DNA of 64,000 nt from Myxococcales bacterium (lineage in GTDB: Bacteria > Myxococcota_A > Polyangia > Polyangiales > Polyangiaceae), in assembly GCA_947473045.1 (NCBI GenBank), contig CANJCO010000012.1, forward strand, positions 28,560-92,559, written 5' to 3'. Positions 29,769 to 37,938 of this stretch are shown here, in pieces; positions within the stretch are counted from its first letter, which is position 1; each line of letters begins with the position of its first letter. The translations under genes and the position numbers were made by a program. A model generated the notes under the pieces. The model worked only from the letters and a program-made list of their open reading frames with translations, searched no databases and was not told the DNA's origin.

Positions 29769-31953
29769 GGCCGCGAGCGACGAGTCGTCGTCGCTCGTGC
29801 GCGCCGGGGTCACGGTGACCGAAGGCCGGTCGACCGGCGTCCCTCAGGCGGACGTCGAGCTGCTCGAGCGGTCGCCGCTCGCCATGGGAGTCGCTGAGAA
29901 TCTCGCGCTCGTTTACGCCAACGTGCGCCTGCTCGAGCTGCTCGGTATCTCGCGTGAGCGAGCCCAGGGCGCGTCGGTGTTCGACTTCGTCGCCAAGGAA
30001 GAGCACGGCCGGGTGCTCGAACGGCATGTGCTCCGCGCGCGTGGCGAGATCGTGCCGGACTCCTATGATGTCACCATTCTGCGGGCGGACGGCACCCTGC
30101 GCTTCGGCGAAATCTTTATCGGCCGAGGCGGCCAGGGAGAGCGCGTCGTCTTTCAGGTGGTCGATCACACCGAGCGACGCGAGCGCTCAGAGTCGCTGCA
30201 CGCCCTCGCGCGGCTCGGCGCGTCGCTTCAGGCGAGCCGCGTTGGGCAGCCGGTAAGCACGGCCCTCGTCGACGGGCTGATCTCCCTTGGCGTCGCCTGG
30301 GTGCGCCTTCGCCCTGACGGAGACGGACTCGCGATCGAGGAAATGTCGCTGCCGGGCGAAGCGATCACTGCCTTCGAGGCGGTGCGCGGCGCGCCGGTTG
30401 TTGGCGCGCTGGGACAGTGGCTGCCCGAGCTGCTCGAGGCGTGGACCGACGGCGTCGCGCACATCGACGACCTCCCGCTGGCCACTGCGCGCTTTTTCGC
30501 GGATGCTTCGGCGCGAGAAGCCGCCGACATCATGCGGCGTTGGGGACTGCTCCGCGCCGTTGCGGTGAGGATCGACCATGCGGGGCAGCCGAGCGCGTTG
30601 ATGCTCCTTGCGGCGCCATGGATCGCGTCGCAGGATCTGCCTGCGTATTCGCTGTTCGGAACGCAAGTGTCGGCGGCGCTCGACGCCGAGCGCATCATTT
30701 GTGACCTGTCGGATCGCAACGCGGAGCTCGCCGCGCTCAATCGCATCGCGTCCGATGCGGGAACCGAGCGCGATCTGGGCTCGCTCTTCGCGTCGGCGGC
30801 CGAGGAGGTCACGCGCGTTCTGGGTTGCGCTTCGGTAGCGATGTATCTGGTCGAGGATGCGCGCGGCACGCCGAGGCTCGCGTTTCGTCATTTCTCCAGC
30901 GACTCGTCGCGCGAGCGGTTTGGCGCGGAGTCAGGCGAAGGCTCGCTCGAGTTCGCGCGTGAGATGATCGCGCTCGGAGCGCCCAGGCTCGTGTCGCGCG
31001 CGGAGCAGCCGGTGGGGGCCGCCGCGGGCGACTTTCTCGCCGCCGCAGCGTCGCTTGCGGTGGTTCCGCTCGTCGCACGGTCGGCGACCACCGGTTTGCT
31101 GGTCGGGCTGTTCATGAGGCCGGCGACCGATCGCGATCTGAAGCTGCTCGAGGCAACGGCCGCGCACCTCGCAGCGTCCGTGAACGCCAAGCAGCTCTTC
31201 GATCACCTGCGCTCGAGCTACGCGACCCTCGCGCGCACGCAACGCCAGCTCGTTCATCGCGAGCGTCTCGCGGCCATCGGCGAGCTCGCCGCGACCGTCG
31301 CGCACGAGGTACGCAACCCCCTCGGTGTCATCTTCAATTCGGTCGGCGCGCTTCGCCGCGCTGCCGGCAAAAATGAGCAGCTGGGCACGCTGGTCGCGAT
31401 CCTCGATGAGGAGGCCCACCGCATCAATCACATCGTAGGCGACCTCCTGGATTTCGCGCGCCCCACGCTCCCTGCCCTCGAAACCGAAGCGCTCGCCGCC
31501 GTGCTGGACGCGGCGGCCGAGGCAGCGCTCGGCGGAGTGCGCGACGGAATCGAGGTCGAGCGGCGCTACGATCCGGCGTCGCCGCCTGTGCGCATCGACG
31601 TTCGCCTGATGCGTCAGGCGCTCGTCAACGTCGTGTCGAATGCGCTGCAGGCGATGCCGCAGGGCGGCCGTCTCGGTCTTTCGATCAGTCCGGACGGGGG
31701 CGGCGTGAAAGTGAGCGTCTCGGACACCGGCGTAGGCATCGCGCCCGACGCCCGCGAGCGCATTTTTGAGCCATTTTACACCACGCGCGCGACGGGGACC
31801 GGGCTGGGGCTCGCGGTGGTGAAGCGAATCGTCGATGGACACCGCGGCGAGATTTCTTTCGATTCGAGCCAGTGCATCGGCACGACGTTCACGATTCGTT
31901 TGCCTCGCGATCCCGACGACGCGCAGAGCGTCGACAGCGCGCGGCTCGGCTGA
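29734..31953 (+). CDS. PAS/GAF sensor histidine kinase (soluble)
   Basis: 739 residues from ATG 29734, overlapping the epimerase gene by 35 bases (an ATG at 29716 would add six residues). The order is a PAS-like domain (about 35-150), one GAF-like domain (about 160-320), a second GAF (about 330-480), then HisKA with the phosphoacceptor in VAHEVRNPLG near residue 524 and a HATPase with DTGVGIAPDA and GTGLGLAVVKRI. There is no membrane segment, so it senses an internal signal. No response-regulator gene lies beside it. Coupling to lipid-modifying genes suggests a membrane-lipid link, but this is only context. Confidence 0.85.
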   Translation: MILPQNERVADEAASDESSSLVRAGVTVTEGRSTGVPQADVELLERSPLAMGVAENLALVYANVRLLELLGISRERAQGASVFDFVAKEEHGRVLERHVLRARGEIVPDSYDVTILRADGTLRFGEIFIGRGGQGERVVFQVVDHTERRERSESLHALARLGASLQASRVGQPVSTALVDGLISLGVAWVRLRPDGDGLAIEEMSLPGEAITAFEAVRGAPVVGALGQWLPELLEAWTDGVAHIDDLPLATARFFADASAREAADIMRRWGLLRAVAVRIDHAGQPSALMLLAAPWIASQDLPAYSLFGTQVSAALDAERIICDLSDRNAELAALNRIASDAGTERDLGSLFASAAEEVTRVLGCASVAMYLVEDARGTPRLAFRHFSSDSSRERFGAESGEGSLEFAREMIALGAPRLVSRAEQPVGAAAGDFLAAAASLAVVPLVARSATTGLLVGLFMRPATDRDLKLLEATAAHLAASVNAKQLFDHLRSSYATLARTQRQLVHRERLAAIGELAATVAHEVRNPLGVIFNSVGALRRAAGKNEQLGTLVAILDEEAHRINHIVGDLLDFARPTLPALETEALAAVLDAAAEAALGGVRDGIEVERRYDPASPPVRIDVRLMRQALVNVVSNALQAMPQGGRLGLSISPDGGGVKVSVSDTGVGIAPDARERIFEPFYTTRATGTGLGLAVVKRIVDGHRGEISFDSSQCIGTTFTIRLPRDPDDAQSVDSARLG

Positions 31954-32003
31954 CGCGGCCCGATACTGGACTTCGCGCCCTGCTTCATGATAAGGGGCGC
32001 GCC

Positions 32004-32162
32004 ATGTTGGAGCTGATCAAAAAGGCGCGTGCGGAGCAGGTTCGTCGCGCAAAGGCTCGCAAGGATCGCGACGACGACGACAACGGCGGCGGCCCGGGAC
32101 CGTCGGCGTTCGCCGTCTCGACCTGGTTTTCGTTCGGACCCAAGGGGCCGGCGCTCGCCTGA
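32004..32162 (+). CDS. small acidic/basic hypothetical protein
   Basis: 52 residues, start ATG 32004 with AAGGGG about eight bases upstream. The composition is split: a basic, helical N-terminal half (LELIKKARAEQVRRAKARK), then DRDDDDNGGG and a short hydrophobic tail with FSFGPKG. No known family. It ends ten bases before the convergent K+ channel gene. Confidence 0.45.
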   Translation: MLELIKKARAEQVRRAKARKDRDDDDNGGGPGPSAFAVSTWFSFGPKGPALA

Positions 32163-32171
32163 GGCGCGCCC

Positions 32172-33218
32172 TTAGCCCTGGGCGCTCACGAGGGCGCGCA
32201 GCCGCGAAACGCCCCCGGCGTCGCCAAGAACGATGAGCGTCGCGCCGGCTTGGAGCACGTACTCGGGCTCGGGGTTGTAGACGAACGCGCGCGCTTGATC
32301 GCGTACGGCGACGACCAGCAGCTTGGTCTCGCGGCGGATCGGCGCGTCGCGCAGCGCGCGGCCTACGAAGGCCGAGCCGGCGGGGACCTCCACCTCTTCG
32401 AGGCGAAGATTTTTGTCTTTGTCGCGAAGCATCTGGTCCAGAAAATCGTTTACCTCGGGACGAATCAGGTCGCTGGCCATGCGCCGTCCGCCGATCATCG
32501 TCGGGCTCACCACGCTCGTCGCCCCGGCTTTGAGCATCTTCGGAGCCGCCTCGTCTTCGGTGACCTTCGAGACGATGCGCGCCCCGGCGTTGAGGCTCCG
32601 CGCGCTCAGCGTGACGTAGAGGTTGTCTTTGTCGTGCGTGAGCGCCGCGACCACGCCGCGCGCGCGATCGACGCCGGCTTCGAGCAGCACGTGGTCGAGC
32701 GTCGCGTCCCCGTGCACGTAGAGCATCTCGCCGTTTTGCAGCTGCTGCGAGATGTGTTCGAGGTGCTCGCGGTTTTTGTCGATCACCACGAACGGCGTGC
32801 GCGTGGCCACCAGCTCCTCGATGACGTGCTTGCCGGTCGACCCTGAGCCTGCAACCACGATGTGACCCTTCAGGGCCGCGACCATCTTCCGCATGCGGTT
32901 CCTCCGTAGCGCGTTGCCAATGACGCCTTCGACGAGCAGCGCGGTGACGTTCGCCTGCAGGTAGGCGATCGCACCGACGCCGGTGATGATCAACGCGACG
33001 GTGAGCCCGCGCGCGTAGGGCACGTCGCGCATGTCGGCGAGCTCGCCGAAGCCGACCGTCGAGATGGTGATGACGGTCATGTACAGCGACTCGGTGAGCG
33101 ACCAGCGGCCGTGGCCGAGCACGTAGAATCCCTCGCCGCCGGCGGCTACGACGACGAGCATCGCGGCAGACGCGACGCCGAGGCGTCGGAGCGAGTCGGA
33201 GGCCGCGGAGAGCTTCAT
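32172..33218 (-). CDS. potassium channel with RCK/TrkA domains
   Basis: 348 residues. Two membrane helices (about 14-30 and 72-98) flank a pore helix and the selectivity filter TVGFGE in TISTVGFGELAD. Then comes an RCK/TrkA-N Rossmann domain (HIVVAGSGSTGKHVIEEL, with the acidic DKNREHLE), followed by a TrkA-C-like domain (about 265-345; SAFVGRALRD, VYNPEPEYVLQAGATLIVLG). It is a typical MthK/Kch-like ligand-gated K+ channel of the two-helix class. Confidence 0.9.
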   Translation of the reverse strand: MKLSAASDSLRRLGVASAAMLVVVAAGGEGFYVLGHGRWSLTESLYMTVITISTVGFGELADMRDVPYARGLTVALIITGVGAIAYLQANVTALLVEGVIGNALRRNRMRKMVAALKGHIVVAGSGSTGKHVIEELVATRTPFVVIDKNREHLEHISQQLQNGEMLYVHGDATLDHVLLEAGVDRARGVVAALTHDKDNLYVTLSARSLNAGARIVSKVTEDEAAPKMLKAGATSVVSPTMIGGRRMASDLIRPEVNDFLDQMLRDKDKNLRLEEVEVPAGSAFVGRALRDAPIRRETKLLVVAVRDQARAFVYNPEPEYVLQAGATLIVLGDAGGVSRLRALVSAQG

Positions 33219-33224
33219 CGCGCG

Positions 33225-33638
33225 TCAGAGCTTCGTGCGAGCGGCGGCGAGGATGACCTTCCACTCGCTGGCGGTCACGGGCGCGACCGACAGGCGGGAG
33301 CGCTTGAGCAGCGCCATTTCGGCCAGCGCCGGCATCGCGCGTACCTGCGCGAGGGTCACGGGGGCGGTGAGCGCCTGGACGGGCGCGAAGTCGACCACGC
33401 TCCAGTCCTCGCCGGGCGCGGACGGATCCGGCCGGGCCTCGCCAGTCACGCGCGCGACGCCGACGAACTCCTTGCCGATGTTCGAGTGGTAAAACAGTGC
33501 CAAATCGCCGCGTTTCATGCTGCGCAGATTGTTTCGCGCCTCGAAGTTGCGCACGCCGTCCCAGCTCGTGTTCTTGTCTGTTACCAGCGCCGAAAACGGG
33601 TACTTGTTCGGCTCGCTTTTGATCAACCAGTAAGCCAT
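33225..33638 (-). CDS. EVE-domain protein
   Basis: 137 residues, full length for the family. Signatures: YWLIKSEPNKYPF at the N-terminus, WDGVRNFEARNNLRSMKRGD and ALFYHSNIG. EVE domains (THYN1 type) are related to PUA and YTH folds and bind modified bases in DNA or RNA. In bacteria they are sometimes linked to restriction of modified DNA. It lies six bases from the K+ channel gene and is on the same strand; the divergent acyltransferase gene starts 20 bases away. Confidence 0.9.
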   Translation of the reverse strand: MAYWLIKSEPNKYPFSALVTDKNTSWDGVRNFEARNNLRSMKRGDLALFYHSNIGKEFVGVARVTGEARPDPSAPGEDWSVVDFAPVQALTAPVTLAQVRAMPALAEMALLKRSRLSVAPVTASEWKVILAAARTKL

Positions 33639-33658
33639 CGGCGAAAAGGATACACGCG

Positions 33659-34534
33659 TTGACTACCTCCGAAGAGCGCAAGATCAATGGCGTTGCCGGC
33701 TCCGCGCCGCGCGAGGCTTCCCGCGCCGACCAGCTGCTGTCGAGCGAGCTCCCCGCGGTTGCGCGCGCTCACATTCGCCTCGCGCGAAAGACCTTCGAGC
33801 CGGGCATGGTTGATCGCGGCCTGCGGATCGCGCAGAAGTGGGTGGGCGCGTCCTGGATTGACGCCTGTACGCGCAACCTGAGGCGCATTCACGGCTTCGA
33901 TCGCGTAGGCGCGTTCGACCCGGCGAAGAGCTACGTCTGCGTCGCCAACCACCGAAGCTTCTTCGATCTCTACGTGGTGACCGCCTACCTCGTGAAGCAC
34001 GGCCTGCTCCCGCACCGGCTGCTGTTTCCGGTGCGCTCGACCTTCTTTTACGAGAGCGCAGCGGGCATGGTGGTCAACGGAGCGATGAGCTTCTTCGCGA
34101 TGTATCCCCCCTTGTTTCGGGAGCGAAGGCTCGCGCACCTCAACGTGGCGAGCCTCGACGAAATCGGTCGGCTGCTCTCCGGGCCGGGCGTGTTCGTGGG
34201 GCTGCATCCCGAAGGAACGCGCGGCAAGGACGACGATCCGTACGCGCTGCTCCCGGCCCGCAGCGGCGTTGGACGCATCATTCACCAGTCGGGCGCGACC
34301 GTCATTCCGGTGTTCATCAACGGGCTCGGAAACGGCCTCGCGAAGCAGGTCGCAGGTAACTTTACGGGCAAGGGAGAGCCGATCAACGTGGTCTTCGGCG
34401 CGCCGGTCGACTTTGGCGATCTCCGCGATCGGCCCGCGAGCCCGCGCGTGTTCAAGCAGGTCAGCGAGAGCTCGCTCGAGGCCGTCCGCAGGCTCGGTGA
34501 AGAAGAGCGGGCGCTTCGCGCAAACGCGACCTGA
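33659..34534 (+). CDS. 1-acyl-glycerol-3-phosphate acyltransferase-like protein
   Basis: 291 residues, likely starting with TTG at 33659 (AAAGGA upstream). Motif I is NHRSFFDLY (H-x4-D), with the LHPEGTRG motif later. The N-terminal 80 residues are extra compared with PlsC and may anchor or interact with membranes. It probably acylates a lysophospholipid. Only 20 bases separate it from the divergent EVE gene, so the promoters must overlap the coding starts. Confidence 0.78.
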   Translation: MTTSEERKINGVAGSAPREASRADQLLSSELPAVARAHIRLARKTFEPGMVDRGLRIAQKWVGASWIDACTRNLRRIHGFDRVGAFDPAKSYVCVANHRSFFDLYVVTAYLVKHGLLPHRLLFPVRSTFFYESAAGMVVNGAMSFFAMYPPLFRERRLAHLNVASLDEIGRLLSGPGVFVGLHPEGTRGKDDDPYALLPARSGVGRIIHQSGATVIPVFINGLGNGLAKQVAGNFTGKGEPINVVFGAPVDFGDLRDRPASPRVFKQVSESSLEAVRRLGEEERALRANAT

Positions 34535-35785
34535 TCAGGGCGTGGGCGCTCCGGCGTCGGCGGGCGCGGAGACGTGCGGACGCGTCATGTCTTCGAACGC
34601 GCCGGTTTCGAGATCGAGCGCGCCCGGAGCCCATACGCTCGCCGGCGCGCGCACGGTGTCGTCGCACGTCTCGACCACCTTCGCGCCGGGCACGAAGTTG
34701 CGGAAGCACAGCACCGGCGCCCCCTGGAAGCGGTCGTCCACGTAGGTGACGGCGACGGCGTAGCGGGATTTGGGGGCCGGCCGCAGGGTCACCTGCTCGA
34801 GCGATCCGACGGACTTGATGTCGCACCACGGCTTCGGGGCGGCCAGCGTGCAGTCCGCCCGGCGCGACAGGTCGGTGACGTGCAGCTCGTATCGAGGAAA
34901 CGTTGACGGGTCGTCCTTCGGGTCGAACTTCGTCCAACCCAGTTGCAATACCGTTGCACCTGGCGGTGGGGCCACTTCGATCGTGGCCTGCGCCCGGCCC
35001 TGCTTGTCCTGACTGTCCGAAACTTCGAGGCCGATCGCGTAGGATCCGAACGCGTCGAGCGTGAGCTTTGCGCGAAGGGCGCCGGGCTCGATCGCCAGCT
35101 GGGTGAATGAGCTCGTCGGCAGGGCGCGCAGCCCCCAGTTGCGGCCCGTGACCACGCCGCTGTCGACCGACACCTTCGTGCCATCGCACTCGACCGCGGC
35201 GCCCGGTGCCGCTTGAAGCTTTCCGGTGCCCACCGTCTGACCTTCGACCTTGCACGTCACGACCACGTCAGGGGCGCGTCCGCAGCTGTCTTCGAGCTCC
35301 CGGCTCACGTGCACCATCACGTCGAGGTCGGTCGCGGGGAGGGTCACGATGTCGCTTCGCGGCGCGCTCCGCGGCGGAGGGGCCTTGCACTTGCGCCCGG
35401 GGAGGGTCTCGTCGACGTAGACGTGAAGCGTGCGTCCCGTCTGGACGGCGCGTTCGATCGCATAGCCGGTAGCGTCGGGGTCGCCGCTGGTGGCGACGAT
35501 CGCCATCGTGGAGCTCCAGTCGAGCGGCGGCGCAGGCGGATTCTTGTGATCCGGCCGCGGCTCTTTCCACATGCGCAGCCAGTCGTCGGAGCTGTGCAGC
35601 ACGTGGTAGCCCACGCGCTGATCGACGTAGCCGTCGGTGGGCAGGTGCGACAGCTCAACGTCGACGCCGATCTCCCGCACGCTCTTGTCGCCTTCGCGGC
35701 CTTCGCGAACGATGACGCGGTTTGGGGTGACGCACGAGGCGGCAGCCATGAATGCGAGGAAAATGCCGACTGAGCGTGCCACCAT
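34535..35785 (-). CDS. hypothetical lipoprotein
   Basis: 416 residues. Signal peptide with lipobox AASC near residue 18 (AASC then VTPNRV). The mature part has several strand patterns and cysteines (KCKAPP, DSCGRAPDVVVTC, CTLAAPKPWCDI, LCFRNF, ETCDD) and a short acidic segment (PKDDPST). No recognised domain. Its stop directly abuts the stop of the convergent acyltransferase gene. Confidence 0.55.
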   Translation of the reverse strand: MVARSVGIFLAFMAAASCVTPNRVIVREGREGDKSVREIGVDVELSHLPTDGYVDQRVGYHVLHSSDDWLRMWKEPRPDHKNPPAPPLDWSSTMAIVATSGDPDATGYAIERAVQTGRTLHVYVDETLPGRKCKAPPPRSAPRSDIVTLPATDLDVMVHVSRELEDSCGRAPDVVVTCKVEGQTVGTGKLQAAPGAAVECDGTKVSVDSGVVTGRNWGLRALPTSSFTQLAIEPGALRAKLTLDAFGSYAIGLEVSDSQDKQGRAQATIEVAPPPGATVLQLGWTKFDPKDDPSTFPRYELHVTDLSRRADCTLAAPKPWCDIKSVGSLEQVTLRPAPKSRYAVAVTYVDDRFQGAPVLCFRNFVPGAKVVETCDDTVRAPASVWAPGALDLETGAFEDMTRPHVSAPADAGAPTP

Positions 35786-35866
35786 GGGCGCACAGACTAG
35801 CCGGATTCGCAGGGCCCGCGGTACCCGTTCGTCAGAGCACCGACAAGAGGCGCCCGCCGGCCGCTG

Positions 35867-35882
35867 TTCAACGGCCTGTTAG
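35867..35882 (-). repeat. copy of motif CTAACAGGCCGTTGAA overlapping a stop codon
   Basis: Read on the minus strand this is CTAACAGGCCGTTGAA, where TAA is the stop of the gene ending at 35879. The same sequence is found at 46988-47004 and 63852-63867. It resembles the end of the hairpin element at the right edge of the window. Confidence 0.6.
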
Positions 35883-37144
35883 CGCGGAGAAGCGTAGTTG
35901 CGCGAGACGAACGCCAGGCCGTCGGCGTTGAGGTGCCCCTGCGTGCTTTGGTTGTAGGTCATGAAGTCGAGCGCGTCGCGCAGTCCAAGCGCGGGATCGC
36001 CGCTGGGAGGCTGCTGCGGGACACTCCCGGGGTCGAAGTGCATCGCACCCGAGGTGGGCGCGACGTACGTCGACGGGGTGCAACTCCGAAAGGGCAGCGC
36101 GCGCCCCGCGCGATCGCGGAACTGCTGGAAGTCGACGCCCCGCATCGCGTCGAGCGTGACGGTTGGCACGCCACCGTCGACGCTCTCGGCACGGGCGGCC
36201 AGCATGTCGAAGTGCAGCGGAGCGTCGTGCGCGACGCTCTCCCAGAACGGGTGATCGGTGTGAAGCGTGGCCTGCGCGACCACGCGCGTGTTGGACTTGA
36301 ACGCGATGCCGCGCTGGTGCTCCTCGTTCGGGAACGCGGCGGCCGGATCGTTGTCGGGATTTTGCGCGTTGACATAGGAGGTCGGCGAGACGAAGCACAA
36401 CTCGAAGCGCACCGCCCGGGGCAGCGCGTCGAACGGCGGCTCGGTCTCGTGGCAGCTAGAACCTTTGAAAGAGGCCGTTCCGCTGTAAAACACGCTGCAT
36501 CCGCGGGCGACCATCGACTGGTAGCGCGCGATGGCCTGCGGTCCGAGGTTGACATTGTAGGCCGCGAGCGTGGCCGCCTCGAGGTCGAAGCCGAGCGCGT
36601 ACCTCGTGCCGTCCGTCGCGAACGGGGCGCTGCCATTTTTGTTCTGCGTCGTCAGCGCGGCGAAGGGCACCGCCCGCTCGCCGCCACCGCCCTTGCCGTC
36701 GAGGTACGATGGATCGTCCTTGTGAAGGTCGATCGCCCACGGCCCCGCGACTTCGGCCACCACTGCGCCGGTTTGCGCCTGATCGCCGGCGGAGACGTCA
36801 GGCCGGTCGCTCAGCGTGACCCTGCCCAACGTGATCAGTACCTGGTCGAATGAGACCTCCCAACCGTCGACGAAGGCTGGACTGTTCGGCTCGGGCGGAG
36901 GAAATGGGTAGCCGGCCTGCGCCAGCGCCTCTCCCGAGGCTGTGAACAGAACACCGGCGGGCCCGGGATCGGCCGGGGGCACGAACTGCTTGGAAAAAGG
37001 TGCGGGATCGCCGCCATGGCCGCCGCCAAACGCATCATCTTGCAGCCCGGAATCGGGCCTCGCACGCGGCCCGATCACGTCAGGCTCGCTGCACGCCAGA
37101 AGCGCTCCGAGGGCCAGCAGCGCCCACGCGGGCCGCCGGCTCAC
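35879..37144 (-). CDS. exported lipoprotein of the metal-acquisition operon
   Basis: 421 residues. The GTG at 37144 is used because it overlaps the stop of the upstream gene (GTGA). A signal peptide ends in lipobox LLAC at about 14. The protein has cysteines (RGCSVFYSG, SSCHETE, ELCFVS, RSCTPS) and several histidines (LHTDHPFWES, APLHFDM, GAMHFDP) that could bind a metal. It is the last of three overlapping genes starting with the TonB-dependent receptor at 37935. I know of no named family. Its job in uptake is inferred from the operon. Confidence 0.6.
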   Translation of the reverse strand: MSRRPAWALLALGALLACSEPDVIGPRARPDSGLQDDAFGGGHGGDPAPFSKQFVPPADPGPAGVLFTASGEALAQAGYPFPPPEPNSPAFVDGWEVSFDQVLITLGRVTLSDRPDVSAGDQAQTGAVVAEVAGPWAIDLHKDDPSYLDGKGGGGERAVPFAALTTQNKNGSAPFATDGTRYALGFDLEAATLAAYNVNLGPQAIARYQSMVARGCSVFYSGTASFKGSSCHETEPPFDALPRAVRFELCFVSPTSYVNAQNPDNDPAAAFPNEEHQRGIAFKSNTRVVAQATLHTDHPFWESVAHDAPLHFDMLAARAESVDGGVPTVTLDAMRGVDFQQFRDRAGRALPFRSCTPSTYVAPTSGAMHFDPGSVPQQPPSGDPALGLRDALDFMTYNQSTQGHLNADGLAFVSRNYASPR

Positions 37145-37938
37145 GGCGCCTCCAGCCAGCTGAACGCGTAGAGCCCGCCCGCCGCGCGCAGCGCCTGATA
37201 CAGGCTGATGCTCGGCTGATCGGCGTCGGCGTCGACAAACCCGTAGCGCGGCGGATCGGTTGAAAACTGCTTGAGCGAAGCGAAGTCGACATTGACGAAG
37301 AGCTGCCTCGGATCGACGCGCACGAGCAGCGTTCCTCCCGCAGTCGGACGAATCGGCGACAGCGCGATGGGTGACACGATGCGCTCTTTGCAAATGGGAT
37401 GCGCCGAAGGTTGGGATGGGTCGCTCACGGGCCTCAGGCGGTTTTTGCCGATCGTGATCTGCCCCGCAAACGGCCACGAAGCGTTTCCGTCGTCGGCCTG
37501 ACCCTCGACGATGAGAATGGGCGTGGCGTCGCTGGGGCTGCTTACGCTGCCAGGCCCCTTCAGCCAGACTTCCCCCGCGAGCGCCAGCGTCGCGGTCGCG
37601 TCGCCATAATCGGGGAAGATCTGCGGGGTCGCGTCGAGGAGGTCGATATCGCGGCCGGAGGTCTCCTCTGCGACGTACGTTCCCGGCAGCACGCAGTCGG
37701 TCGACTGAGCACCCGAAACAGGGAGGCTCTGGTTGAGGTAGAGCGCGCCGATGTGGAGCGTGGCCCGCGTTAGCACCACATGAAATCCGCGTCCGCTCGT
37801 AAACGACAGGGCGTGGCCGGAGACGTCCGCGGGCCCCGCCGCAGCGGCAGTAAACGTGACGCGTTCGCCTCCGGTGGTGCCGACGCAGGCGGGCGCCGAT
37901 GCCAGCAGCGCGGCCCAGATGATCGCTCCACGACTCAT
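37141..37938 (-). CDS. exported hypothetical protein of the metal-acquisition operon
   Basis: 265 residues from ATG 37938, which overlaps the end of the receptor gene by four bases. The N-terminal signal (about 1-18) ends in ASAPACV, with a possible lipobox. The body is beta-rich (GHALSFTSGRGFHVVLTRAT, TYVAEETSG, LIVEGQADDG, QITIGKNRL, LLVRVDPRQL). A weak resemblance to MbnP-like metallopeptide-partner proteins is possible but unproven. Coupled translation with the receptor points to a periplasmic partner. Confidence 0.55.
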   Translation of the reverse strand: MSRGAIIWAALLASAPACVGTTGGERVTFTAAAAGPADVSGHALSFTSGRGFHVVLTRATLHIGALYLNQSLPVSGAQSTDCVLPGTYVAEETSGRDIDLLDATPQIFPDYGDATATLALAGEVWLKGPGSVSSPSDATPILIVEGQADDGNASWPFAGQITIGKNRLRPVSDPSQPSAHPICKERIVSPIALSPIRPTAGGTLLVRVDPRQLFVNVDFASLKQFSTDPPRYGFVDADADQPSISLYQALRAAGGLYAFSWLEAP

